Source: Streptomyces sp. WZ.A104 (GTDB lineage: Bacteria > Actinomycetota > Actinomycetes > Streptomycetales > Streptomycetaceae). From it: a DNA stretch of 64,000 bases. The notes under the pieces were generated by a model that was given only the letters and a program-made list of their open reading frames with translations, was not told the origin of the DNA and made no database searches. Of the stretch, positions 17,801 through 25,331 are shown piece after piece. Location: contig NZ_NWVL01000027.1 in the NCBI RefSeq assembly GCF_002382885.1, positions 32,954-96,953 on the forward strand, written 5' to 3'. Positions within the stretch are counted from its first letter, which is position 1, and each line of letters opens with the position of its first letter. Made by a program: the position numbers and the translations under genes.

Positions 17801-18242
17801 GTTCAGCTCCCGCACGATCGGGGTCTTCGACGGGTTCGTGCTCGGGGTGCTGGCATGGCTGGACAACCTGGTGGGTGACCATGCCTCCGCACTCGCCACC
17901 GGGCTGGACGCGCTGGCCCGCGCCCAGGACCGGCTCGCCAGGATGATGGCCCCGCAGATGGCGTCCAGACAGCTGATGACCATCGCCCGCGCCGTCGCCG
18001 GACTCGACGCCCCCGGTGCCCCGGCCGCCGCAGCCCGGCTGCTCGGCCTCCAGGCGACCCTGGTGCCGGCCGGGCATGTGCCGACCGCCCTGGAGCGCCA
18101 GGGCCTCATCGAGACCGAGGAAGCCGTGCGGGCCCGGCTCGACGACGACGCCTACACGGTGGCGTACGAGCAGGGCGGTGGCCTCACGATCGAGGAGGCC
18201 ACCGCCCTGGCGGAGACGTACCGGAGGGACCCGCCGGCGTAA
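14862..18242 (+). CDS. AfsR/SARP-type transcriptional regulator with NB-ARC ATPase and TPR domains
   Basis: Large cytosolic regulator of 1126 residues. The start GTG 14862 lacks a ribosome binding site and has GACAAT a few bases upstream, suggesting a leaderless transcript; a longer frame exists upstream. Domain order: OmpR-like winged helix (about 1-90, LGGARLRALLTVLALRPGRTVPAGVLVDEVWDG-type pattern), BTAD domain (about 95-240) and a Pro/Ala linker. Next come the NB-ARC ATPase with Walker A GPGGAGKTR (about 305) and LLLLDNCEH (about 390), then TPR-like repeats to the C-terminus. This is the AfsR arrangement, which couples signals to antibiotic genes. It converges on a DrrAB-like exporter, a possible target; no biosynthetic cluster is present. 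Confidence 0.9.
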   Translation: MRYCILGTTRALRDDGTAVTLGGARLRALLTVLALRPGRTVPAGVLVDEVWDGDPPADATGALQALVGRLRRVLGRSAVESVASGYRLAAEPDAVDLHRFERLAGEGSRALEQGDTARAVTVLDEALALWAGPPLADLPDRTAPASRLESRRLGARRARLEALRVLGRADEALWELTALCASHPLDEPLQALRIRALRDAGRTAEALAAYDEVRTAIAERLGTDPGPELRGLYGELLRQGPAAPAPEPASASEGTPAARQRPAPESPSPPHGNLRARLTSFVGRDLDIAALREDLTRTRLVTLLGPGGAGKTRLSQETAEAAAEAWPDGVWLAELAPVDDPDAVPEAVLGALGARETVLRGAGAGELRAVDRTGDDPLVRLTEHCAPRRMLLLLDNCEHVIGAAAALADHLLAHCPRLTVLATSREPLGVPGEFVRPVEPLPDPMALRLLAERGAAARPGFRTDADEATAAACAEICRRLDGLPLAIELAAARLRMLTPRQIADRLDDRFRLLTNGSRTVLPRQQTLRAVVDWSWELLDGAERAVLRRLAVFAGGCSLAAAEEVCSLPAPDDGVAVGSLDVAALLGSLVDKSLVVAAPGEDAEMRYRLLETVGEYAAERLAEAGERDAVERRHLVHYREFARTTGPKLRGTGQREATGLFRREYENLRTALRHAVAAREEEEGLCIVLSMAWYWLMHELNADARQWSGAVAALGPDPFAPPGVQAPSLLERTTDRPPPWEPEQVEEARRGAGLIRMVSMDRAMDEWLTPQGQERMRIIARTYRAGQPQACRTPGALWMFAVLLTGEADEMREVMDETVRSSREFAYEWELGAALDIRAKVLANRPDWAGEALADADESLEIFVRLGDDWGAAESLSSRGEANEGKGRFAEAAADYLAAIDYARALGAHAQVAVLRARYAGALAELGRFDEAEAVLRDVVDGGRFAGHQAMPTARLHLGFLYGRVGRVAEAREQIVLLRDEFSSRTIGVFDGFVLGVLAWLDNLVGDHASALATGLDALARAQDRLARMMAPQMASRQLMTIARAVAGLDAPGAPAAAARLLGLQATLVPAGHVPTALERQGLIETEEAVRARLDDDAYTVAYEQGGGLTIEEATALAETYRRDPPA

Positions 18243-18295
18243 CGCCCCGGGCCAGGGGCGCGGGTGCCCTGCCCGGCGGCGCGCCCGCCCCTGCT

Positions 18296-19162
18296 TCAGG
18301 CCTTCCTGCGGAACCTGGCCACCGCCAGCGGCGCCATCACCACCGTGATCCCGGCGGCCCAGGCGAGCGTCCACCAGACCGAGTTCCCGGTCGGGCCGCC
18401 CAGCATGAGCCCGCGCGCCGCGTCCGCGAGGTTGGACAGCGGGTTGTAGTCGGTGAACGCCTGGAGCCAGCCCGGCATGGTCCGCGTCGGCGCGAAGATC
18501 GAGGAACCGAACTGAAGCGGCATCAGCACCAGCATTCCCATCCCCTGGACGGCCTGGGGCGTCTTCACGCTCAGGCCGAGCAGGATGAAGATCCACATGA
18601 TGGCGGCGCCGAACGCCCCGGTCAGCGCGACCGCTCCGAGGAGTCCGTACACCGAGCCCTTCAGCTCCATGCCGAGGGCGAAGCCCATGGCGAGCAGGAT
18701 GAGGATGGCGACCATCATCCGGCCCAGCTCGACCACGATCTTGGCGATGAGTACCGAGGAGCGCGCGATCGGCATCGTCCGGAACCGGTCCATGACGCCC
18801 TTGCGGAAGTCGTCGTTGACGCCGGTGCCGACGGCCATGGCGATGTTCACGCCCATCATCGCCATCAGTCCCGGGACCAGGTAGTTCAGATAGTCCTGCC
18901 TGCCCCCGCCGAGGCTGGCGCCGACCGAGCCGCCGAAGACGTACACGAACAGCAGCGTGAAGACGACCGGCATCAGAAGGACGTCGAACATCGACTCCGG
19001 GTCCTTCTTGATCTGGAGGAGATTGCGCCGGACCAGCGCTCCGACGTGCCGCAGGTTGGCCCGCAGCCCGATCCGGCCCTCCCCGGCCACCGCCGCCTTC
19101 GACGGTGCGGGGCCCGTGGGCCCGGCGGGTGCGGGGGGCAGGGTCGTGGTGGTGCTGCTCAT
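18296..19162 (-). CDS. ABC-2 type exporter permease (DrrB-like)
   Basis: Membrane half of a drug/lipid ABC exporter, 288 residues. The Thr/Pro-rich cytoplasmic tail is followed by six hydrophobic helices; family landmarks are KKDPESMFDVLLMPVVFTLLFVYVFGG and the late YNPLSNLADAARGLMLGGP. Its ATG overlaps the stop of the ATPase gene by 4 bases, giving coupled translation with the partner. The daunorubicin DrrB family fits the sequence best. It converges on the SARP-type regulator with a 53-base gap containing GC-rich inverted sequence. Confidence 0.9.
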   Translation of the reverse strand: MSSTTTTLPPAPAGPTGPAPSKAAVAGEGRIGLRANLRHVGALVRRNLLQIKKDPESMFDVLLMPVVFTLLFVYVFGGSVGASLGGGRQDYLNYLVPGLMAMMGVNIAMAVGTGVNDDFRKGVMDRFRTMPIARSSVLIAKIVVELGRMMVAILILLAMGFALGMELKGSVYGLLGAVALTGAFGAAIMWIFILLGLSVKTPQAVQGMGMLVLMPLQFGSSIFAPTRTMPGWLQAFTDYNPLSNLADAARGLMLGGPTGNSVWWTLAWAAGITVVMAPLAVARFRRKA

Positions 19163-20181
19163 ACGGCGACCTCCTGGGGAGCGGCGTCGGAGAAGGTGGA
19201 TGCCTTGTCGCCGGTGATCGCGAGGAACACCTCGTCCAGGCTGGGCAGGGCGGTCGCGACATGGGCGAGGGAGAAGCCCCGGGCGCCCAGCAGCCCGATC
19301 ACGGCGGTCAGCTGCTCGTCGCTGAGGATGGGCACGTACAGCAGCCCCTCGTCCGGTACGGCCTGCGCACCGGCGATCCCGTCGAGGCCGGCCTCCCGGA
19401 TCGCCTGGGCCATCGCGGGCAGCTCCGCCGGCTCCGAGGGCCGGATGTGCAGCGTGCGGCCGCCGACCCTCGCTTTCAGCTCGTCCACCCCGCCCCGGGC
19501 GATGATCCTCCCCTTGTCGATGACCGTCAGCTCCTCGGCGAGCTGCTCGGCCTCCTCCATGTACTGGGTCGTCAGCAGTACGGTCGCGCCTTCGGCGACC
19601 ATCCGCCGCACCTCCTCCCAGACCTCGTTGCGGGTCCGGGGGTCGAGCCCGGTCGTCGGCTCGTCCAGGTAGAGCACTGCGGGGCTGCCGATCATGGAGG
19701 CGGCCAGGTCGAGCCGCCGCCGCATGCCACCGCTGTACTCCATGCAGGCCCGCCTGGCGGCCTCGGTGAGCGAGAACCGCTCAAGGAGCTCGTCGGCCCG
19801 GGCCCGCGCCTGCCTGCGGGGCAGATCGAGCAGCCGCCCGATCATGTAGAGGTTCTCCCAGCCGGACAGCTTCTCGTCGACCGAGGCGTACTGCCCGGTC
19901 AGGCCGATGGTGCGGCGCAGCTGGCGGGGCTGCCTGACCACGTCGTAGCCCGCGACGAGGGCGTGACCGGCGTCGGGGGTGACCAGCGTGGACAGGCAGC
20001 GTACGAGGGTGGTCTTGCCCGCGCCGTTGGGGCCGAGCACACCGAGCACGGTGCCCGCGCGGACATCGAGGTCCACACCGTCCAGCGCCTTGGTCTCGCC
20101 GTAGTGCTTGACCAGCCCCCGTACCTCGACGGCGTTCCGGCCGTGCTCGGGGTTCTTGTCGATTCGTTCCATGCCCACCAT
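19159..20181 (-). CDS. ABC exporter ATPase (DrrA-like)
   Basis: Cytosolic ATPase of about 340 residues paired with the DrrB-like permease. ATG 20181 or ATG 20172 are both possible; neither has a strong site. Walker A GPNGAGKTT, signature YSGGMRRRLDLA, Walker B VLYLDEPTTGLD and the switch TTQYMEEAEQLA are all intact. A C-terminal extension (ELKARVGGRTLHIRP onward) matches the DUF4162 tail of the daunorubicin-resistance ATPases. The pair probably exports a hydrophobic drug-like compound or lipid. The substrate cannot be read from the context. Confidence 0.92.
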   Translation of the reverse strand: MVGMERIDKNPEHGRNAVEVRGLVKHYGETKALDGVDLDVRAGTVLGVLGPNGAGKTTLVRCLSTLVTPDAGHALVAGYDVVRQPRQLRRTIGLTGQYASVDEKLSGWENLYMIGRLLDLPRRQARARADELLERFSLTEAARRACMEYSGGMRRRLDLAASMIGSPAVLYLDEPTTGLDPRTRNEVWEEVRRMVAEGATVLLTTQYMEEAEQLAEELTVIDKGRIIARGGVDELKARVGGRTLHIRPSEPAELPAMAQAIREAGLDGIAGAQAVPDEGLLYVPILSDEQLTAVIGLLGARGFSLAHVATALPSLDEVFLAITGDKASTFSDAAPQEVAV

Positions 20182-20248
20182 GGGACCAGGGCTCACCGAC
20201 AGCTCACCGACAGGCCGCCGACAGGGGGCGGACGGGCCGGAGAACGCG

Positions 20249-20285
20249 CGACAGCCCGCCGATGGGGGATGTCGGCGGGCTGTCG
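20249..20285 (-). terminator. Terminator downstream of panB
   Basis: A perfect 14-bp inverted repeat (20249-20262 / 20272-20285, core ACAGCCCGCCGA / TCGGCGGGCTGT) with a 9-base loop lies 90 bases beyond the panB stop. It separates panB from the ABC exporter operon on the same strand. Confidence 0.85.
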
Positions 20286-20374
20286 GTGGTGCGGGAAATG
20301 GTTCAGCGCGGGCCGGCGGGCACCTCGGCCCGTCAGCGGGAGGCGTGCCCGAGCGCCTCGGGCACCTCGGCACC

Positions 20375-21256
20375 TCAGTGGAAGGTGTGCTCCGGCGCCG
20401 GGAACGTGCCGCCGACGACCTCGTCGGCGAACTCCTTCGCCGCGTCCCCGAGGACCTGGCGCAGATTGGCGTACTGCTTGGTGAAGCGCGGTACCTTGCC
20501 GCCGGTCAGCCCGACCATGTCGGTGTAGACCAGCACCTGCGCGTCGGTCCCGGAGCCGGCGCCGATGCCGACGGTCGGGATGTGCAGCGTACGGGTGACC
20601 TCGGCGGCCAGCTCGGCGGGTACGAGCTCCAGCACGACGGCGAACGCGCCCGCGTCCTGGACCGCCTTCGCGTCGCGCAGCAGCTGCTGGGCGGCCTCCT
20701 CGCCGCGGCCCTGTACCCGGTAGCCCATCGCGTTGACTGACTGCGGGGTCAGGCCGATGTGGCCCATGACCGGGATGCCCGCCTCGACCAGCAGGCGGAT
20801 CTGCTCGTGGGACCGCTCGCCGCCCTCCAGCTTGACCGCGCCGACGCCCGACTCCTTGATCAGCCGGGTGGCGTTGCGCAGCGCCTGGACGGGGCCCTCC
20901 TGATACGAGCCGAAGGGCAGGTCGCCGACGATGAGGGCGCGCTTGGTGCCCCGTACGACGGCGGCGGACAGCATGGCGATCTCGTCCATCGTGACGGGCA
21001 CGGTGGTCTCGTAGCCGAGGTGACAGTTGCCCATGGAGTCCCCGACGAGCATGACCGGGATTCCGGCCTCGTCGAAGACGGACGCGGTCATCGCGTCGTA
21101 GGCGGTGAGCATGGGCCACTTCTCGCCGCGCTCGGTGGCGGCGGCGATGTCGTGGACGGTGATGCGGCGGGTGGACTTTCCTCCGTACAGCGCCTTGCTG
21201 CTGTCGGGTGAGGCACCTGCACGGGAGGGCTGATTCTGCGCAGCCTGAAGCGACAT
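20375..21256 (-). CDS. panB: 3-methyl-2-oxobutanoate hydroxymethyltransferase
   Basis: First committed enzyme of pantothenate/CoA synthesis: adds a hydroxymethyl group from 5,10-methylene-tetrahydrofolate to alpha-ketoisovalerate. 293 residues. ATG 21256 is preferred to 21277 because AAGGAG lies 8 bases upstream. The TIM-barrel landmarks are all there: MLTAYDAMTASVFDEAGIPVMLVGDSMGN with the Mg-binding Asp, LPFGSY, AVKLEGGERSHEQIRLL, GIPVMGHIGLTPQSVN and the catalytic Glu in VLELVPAELA. The C-terminus GIGAGSGTDAQVLVYTDMVGL is typical. The gene is monocistronic with its own terminator; the rest of the pan pathway is elsewhere. Confidence 0.97.
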   Translation of the reverse strand: MSLQAAQNQPSRAGASPDSSKALYGGKSTRRITVHDIAAATERGEKWPMLTAYDAMTASVFDEAGIPVMLVGDSMGNCHLGYETTVPVTMDEIAMLSAAVVRGTKRALIVGDLPFGSYQEGPVQALRNATRLIKESGVGAVKLEGGERSHEQIRLLVEAGIPVMGHIGLTPQSVNAMGYRVQGRGEEAAQQLLRDAKAVQDAGAFAVVLELVPAELAAEVTRTLHIPTVGIGAGSGTDAQVLVYTDMVGLTGGKVPRFTKQYANLRQVLGDAAKEFADEVVGGTFPAPEHTFH

Positions 21257-21391
21257 GGCCAACGGCTCCTTCGTCATCTCGAGGCACCCTGACGGCGTCC
21301 CCGGATCCCTTCCATGGTGGCATCCCGCCCGGGCGAACGGGAAGTGGGCCCGCACACGTCCGTCCGACGGCCGTTCGGCAAAGTTTTAACA

Positions 21392-21410
21392 ATACGAGAC
21401 GGTCTCGTAT
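21392..21410. promoter_or_regulatory. Perfect palindromic operator, probably TetR-type
   Basis: ATACGAGACGGTCTCGTAT consists of two perfect 9-base arms around a single G. It ends 25 bases before the ATG of the DHA2 exporter and sits just upstream of a TAGGCT -10-like hexamer (21422-21427), where a bound repressor would block RNA polymerase. The TetR gene two genes on is the natural candidate to bind it. Confidence 0.75.
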
Positions 21411-21434
21411 CGAAATGAGGTTAGGCTCGTCCGC

Positions 21435-23057
21435 ATGTCCCGACCGTCTCCCTCCTCCTCGCCGTCTCCTTCCGCGCCCGCCGCGCCCCGCATACCCGAG
21501 GCGATCCACCGCCGCCGCTGGTGGATTCTCACCGTCCTCATGTTCAGCCTGCTCATCGTGGTGCTGGACAACTCGATCCTGAACGTCGCGGTCAAGACGA
21601 TCGCCAGCCCCGCACCCACCGGCATCGGCGCCACCCAGAGCGAGCTGGAGTGGGCGATCAACTCCTACACGCTCGTCTTCGCCGGGCTCCTGTTCACCGC
21701 GGGTCTGCTCGGCGACCGCATCGGCCGCAAGAAGGTCCTCCTCGCGGGCATCCTGGTCTTCGGCATCGGCTCCGCGCTGGCCGCGCTCTCCGCCTCGCCC
21801 GGCGAACTCATCACCTGGCGCGCCCTGATGGGCTTCGGCGCGGCCTTCGTGATGCCCGCCACCCTCGCCGTCCTGATGAACGTCTTCGAACGCGACGAAC
21901 AGCCCAAGGCCATCGGCATCTGGGCGGGCAGCGTGGGCCTCGGCATCGCCATCGGCCCGATCACCGGGGGGCTGCTCCTGGAGCACTTCTGGTGGGGCTC
22001 GATCTTCCTGGTGAACGTCCCCGTGGTGGTGGTCGCCCTCGTCGCGATGGCGGTCCTGGTCCCCGACTCCCGCGACCCGGACCCCGGCAAGGTCGACCCG
22101 CTGGGCGTCGTGCTCTCCATCGTCGGCCTGGTCCTGCTGGTGTACGGGATCATCCGGGGCGGCGAGCTGGCCGACTTCACCGACGCCACAGCGCTCCTCG
22201 CGATCGTCGGCGGGCTGCTGGTGCTGGCCGGATTCATCTGGCACGAGAAGCGCAGCAGCCACCCGGCCATCGACATCACGTACTTCCGCGAGCCCGCGTT
22301 CTCCGCCGCGGTCGCCGCCATAGCGCTGGTCTTCTTCGCGCTGATGGGCGTGACCTTCTTCTCGGCGTTCTACCTCCAGAGCGTGCGCGGCTACAGCGCC
22401 CTCCAGTCGGGCCTGCTGATCGTTCCGCTCGCGGCCGCACAGATGATCTTCGCGCCCCGGGCCCGGCTGGTCGTCGACCGCTTCGGCGCCCGTGCCGTCT
22501 GCACGGCGGGCATGCTGCTCGTCGCCGCCGGACTCGCGTCGTTCGCCCTGTTCGACGCCGGTACGCCGGTGTGGGTGCTGTGCCTCGTCTTCTTCGTCCA
22601 GGGCGCCGGGATGGCGCACATCATGCCGCCCGTCACCGTGGCCGTGATGCAGGCGCTGCCCCGCGAGAAGGCCGGTTCCGGTTCGGCCGTCAACAACACC
22701 TTCCGCCAGGTCGGCGGAGCCCTCGGCATCGCCGTCCTCGGCTCGGTCCTCTCCACCGTCTACCGGGGCGACATCGAGGGCCACCTCGGCGCGGTCCCGG
22801 CCGGGGCCAGGGCGGTGGCCGGTGAGTCCATCGAGGCCACGCTCGGGGCCGCCGAGAAGCTCGGCCCGGTGGCCGGAAAGCCTCTGGTCGCCGCCGCCCA
22901 CGACGCGTTCATCAGCGCCATGCATGTGACCGCGCTCGGCTCGGCGGCCGTCGCCCTGATCGGCGCGGTGGTCGTCGGCCTGTACCTGCCGGGGCGGACC
23001 CCCGCGGCCGCGGCGGAGCCGGCGCCCCGCGCCGCGGAGGAACCGGTGGGCCGCTGA
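21435..23057 (+). CDS. DHA2-family MFS multidrug exporter (EmrB/QacA type)
   Basis: Fourteen-helix proton-driven exporter of 540 residues. ATG 21435 has no clear ribosome binding site and lies 7 bases after a possible -10 (TAGGCT), so the mRNA may be leaderless. Helix 1 carries LLIVVLDNSILNVAVKTI (the DHA2 L-D-x-T/S-I-V-N-V-A-L motif), followed by GLLGDRIGRKKVLLAG (motif A) and a late INNTFRQVGGALGIAVLGS-type motif seen in QacA relatives. It is followed by a TetR regulator on the same strand and preceded by a perfect palindrome. The usual reading is a drug-inducible efflux unit; the substrate is unknown. Confidence 0.92.
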   Translation: MSRPSPSSSPSPSAPAAPRIPEAIHRRRWWILTVLMFSLLIVVLDNSILNVAVKTIASPAPTGIGATQSELEWAINSYTLVFAGLLFTAGLLGDRIGRKKVLLAGILVFGIGSALAALSASPGELITWRALMGFGAAFVMPATLAVLMNVFERDEQPKAIGIWAGSVGLGIAIGPITGGLLLEHFWWGSIFLVNVPVVVVALVAMAVLVPDSRDPDPGKVDPLGVVLSIVGLVLLVYGIIRGGELADFTDATALLAIVGGLLVLAGFIWHEKRSSHPAIDITYFREPAFSAAVAAIALVFFALMGVTFFSAFYLQSVRGYSALQSGLLIVPLAAAQMIFAPRARLVVDRFGARAVCTAGMLLVAAGLASFALFDAGTPVWVLCLVFFVQGAGMAHIMPPVTVAVMQALPREKAGSGSAVNNTFRQVGGALGIAVLGSVLSTVYRGDIEGHLGAVPAGARAVAGESIEATLGAAEKLGPVAGKPLVAAAHDAFISAMHVTALGSAAVALIGAVVVGLYLPGRTPAAAAEPAPRAAEEPVGR

Positions 23058-23197
23058 CCGCCGGGCAGATCCGCCGTGCCGCGCGCGGGTCGTCATCCAC
23101 CGCCTCCCCGGTCGGCGAGAATCGGGCCGAAGGGCGGAGCCGTACGACAGCGCCGAAGGGCGCAGGCGTACGACAGCACGGAGAGAGGCGGTTTCAG

Positions 23198-23869
23198 GTG
23201 CGGGACCAGGGCGACGGGCAGGACCGGGGCGCGCCGCGGGACGGGGGCGAGCCACCGGCCGGGGCGGCCGACCCGGAACCCCGCCGCGGCCGCCCGCGTT
23301 CCGCCGCGGCGGAACGCGCGATCCTGGACGCCGTCATCGCCCTCCTGGAGGCGGGCGAACCCCTGGCGGGCCTCTCCATCGAGCGCATCGCCCGTACGGC
23401 GGGCGTCGGCAAGGCCACCATCTACCGGCGCTGGTCCGGCAAGGAGGAGCTCTTCGTCGACGTCGTACGGGACATGGAACCCGACGACCCGCCCGTCTCC
23501 GGCACCGCAGGCCTCGCCGACCTGCGCGTCATGCTGGAATCCGTGCGCACCCGGGGCCTCGCCCAGCGCTCCTCGGTGCTGCTGCACAACATGTTCGCCC
23601 AGATGAAGAGCCACCCCAAGCTGTGGGACGAGTACTTCGGCACGGTGATCGCCCCCCGGCGCGTCGCGATGCTGGCGGCGGTGCGGCGCGCGGTCGCGGC
23701 GGGGGAGCTGCGCGACGACCTCGACGTGGAGCTGATCGACGACCTCTTCGTCGGCCCCATGCTCGTGCGCACGGTGCACCGCCCCGACGCGCCGCTCCCC
23801 GACGACCTCGCTGACCGCATCATCTCCGCCCTGCTCCAGGGCCTGGCGCCGGCGGGCGCCCGCGGCTGA
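23198..23869 (+). CDS. TetR-family regulator, likely repressor of the adjacent DHA2 exporter
   Basis: DNA-binding repressor of 223 residues. GTG 23198 has AGAGAGG upstream. A disordered Gly/Asp/Pro-rich N-terminal tail of about 30 residues and the basic RRGRPRS precede the HTH (about 42-88: AILDAVIALLEAG, LSIERIARTAGVGKATIYRRWSGKEEL). The C-terminal ligand domain is of the kind in RRW-type TetR proteins. It lies 140 bases after the exporter on the same strand and may share its promoter, making the circuit autoregulatory through the palindrome at 21392-21410. The link is inferred from position. Confidence 0.9.
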   Translation: MRDQGDGQDRGAPRDGGEPPAGAADPEPRRGRPRSAAAERAILDAVIALLEAGEPLAGLSIERIARTAGVGKATIYRRWSGKEELFVDVVRDMEPDDPPVSGTAGLADLRVMLESVRTRGLAQRSSVLLHNMFAQMKSHPKLWDEYFGTVIAPRRVAMLAAVRRAVAAGELRDDLDVELIDDLFVGPMLVRTVHRPDAPLPDDLADRIISALLQGLAPAGARG

Positions 23870-24109
23870 CAGCCCGGCACCCCGGCACTCCTCCGCCGCC
23901 CCCGCCCCGCCCCCGCTCCGGGCGAGTGTGATCGTTCTGTCACAGGCCCGTCCGCCCGGCCCGGACCGGGAACCCGCGGTCGCCGGTTCGTCGTCCTGCT
24001 CTGCGTAGGGTCGCCGGCCGCCCGGGACGTCGGCGGCGGGAAAGACGCCGCCCATCACCTAGGGTCGGGAGCGCGGCGATGTGTAGGGCAAGGCAGTGAG
24101 GACAGCGCG

Positions 24110-25135
24110 ATGGTGCAGGCGTACGGAGCGGACACGGGCAACGGCAGCGCGGAGCAGCCGCAGGCCGGGGAATCCCGCTTCGGGGGCCTGTGGACCAGAC
24201 TGAAGCAGGACCGCGGCGTCTGGCGGCGGGGGATCGTCCTGGCCCTCTGCTCGGTGCTGCTGACCCTGCCGATGGTCGTCCACGCGCGGATCCCGAACCG
24301 GTTCGGCAACCTCGGCAGCCTCACCGAGACCTTCCTGCCGTGGATCGCCCTCTTCATCCCGGTCCTGCTGGTCCTGGCCCTGTTGCGGCGCTCCGCCACC
24401 GCGATCGTCGCGCTGCTGCTGCCCGCCGTGGTCTGGCTCAACGTGTTCGGCGGCCTCCTCACCGACAAGTCCGGCGCGGGCGGCGACCTCACCGTCGCCA
24501 CCCACAACGTCAACGCCGACAACCCCGACCCCGGCGGCACCGCCGAGCAGGTCGCCGGTTCCGGGGCGGACGTCGTGGCCCTCCAGGAGCTCCCGGGCGG
24601 GCAGGTCTCCACGTACGAGAAGTCACTGGCCGACCGCTACCCGTACCACTCGGTCCAGGGCACCGTCGGGCTGTGGAGCAAGTACCCCCTCGCCGACACC
24701 AGGCCGGTCGACATCAAGATGGGCTGGACCCGGGCCATGCGCTCCACGGTCAAGGCCCCGCGGGGAGAGGTCGCGGTGTACGTGGCCCACCTGCCGTCCG
24801 TCCGCGTGAAGCTGCACGCCGGGTTCACCGCCAACCAGCGCGACGACAGCGCCGACGCGCTCGGCGAGGCCATCGCCGACGAACCCGTCAGGCGCGTCGT
24901 CCTGCTCGGCGACCTGAACGGCACGATGAACGACCGCTCACTGAACGCGGTCACCTCGCAGATGCGCTCCACCCAGGGCGCGGCGGGCGACGGCTTCGGG
25001 TTCAGCTGGCCCGCCTCGTTCCCGATGGCCCGGATCGACCAGATCATGGTCAAGGGCGTCGAGCCGCAGGCATCCTGGACCCTGGCGGCGACCGACAGCG
25101 ACCATCTGCCGATCGCGGCCCGCGTGGAGCTGTGA
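24110..25135 (+). CDS. Membrane-anchored endonuclease/exonuclease/phosphatase-fold protein
   Basis: Protein of 341 residues with three predicted membrane helices (about 40-125), after which an EEP domain faces outside. ATG 24110 has GAGGA about 9 bases upstream. The catalytic layout of the EEP fold is visible: VATHNVNADN (metal-binding Asn), VVALQELPGG (Glu), VVLLGDLNGTMND (Asp/Asn) and ARIDQIMV, DSDHLPIAARV (Asp-His). Relatives include DNases, phosphodiesterases and sphingomyelinases, so the substrate is open. A similar three-helix EEP protein is common in streptomycetes. No operon partner is evident. Confidence 0.88.
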   Translation: MVQAYGADTGNGSAEQPQAGESRFGGLWTRLKQDRGVWRRGIVLALCSVLLTLPMVVHARIPNRFGNLGSLTETFLPWIALFIPVLLVLALLRRSATAIVALLLPAVVWLNVFGGLLTDKSGAGGDLTVATHNVNADNPDPGGTAEQVAGSGADVVALQELPGGQVSTYEKSLADRYPYHSVQGTVGLWSKYPLADTRPVDIKMGWTRAMRSTVKAPRGEVAVYVAHLPSVRVKLHAGFTANQRDDSADALGEAIADEPVRRVVLLGDLNGTMNDRSLNAVTSQMRSTQGAAGDGFGFSWPASFPMARIDQIMVKGVEPQASWTLAATDSDHLPIAARVEL

Positions 25136-25331
25136 CGCACCCCCCGCCGAACGTCTGCGAGAATTTGTTCCAGTAACTTACATATAGCGGTGCCAGCCGT
25201 CGCCCGGTGACCCTCACCGAGGCGGCGGCTCGCTGTTGGGCGCGTGGCGCCTTCCCGTTCCCGCCGCACGGGCTCCGCCGCACCGCTTCCGGCCGGCACC
25301 GCTCACCGCTCCACCGTGAAAGGTCCTCCCC

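Noticed and set aside
14766..19262. A 1498-codon open frame on the minus strand across the SARP regulator and DrrB
   Set aside because: It lies antisense to three well-supported genes; the translation is low-complexity Gly/Arg/Pro, as expected from high-GC shadow frames, and matches no known family.
20193..23255. A 1020-codon minus-strand frame over panB and the DHA2 exporter
   Set aside because: Low-complexity His/Asp/Arg-rich product opposite strongly supported genes; no ribosome site and no family similarity.
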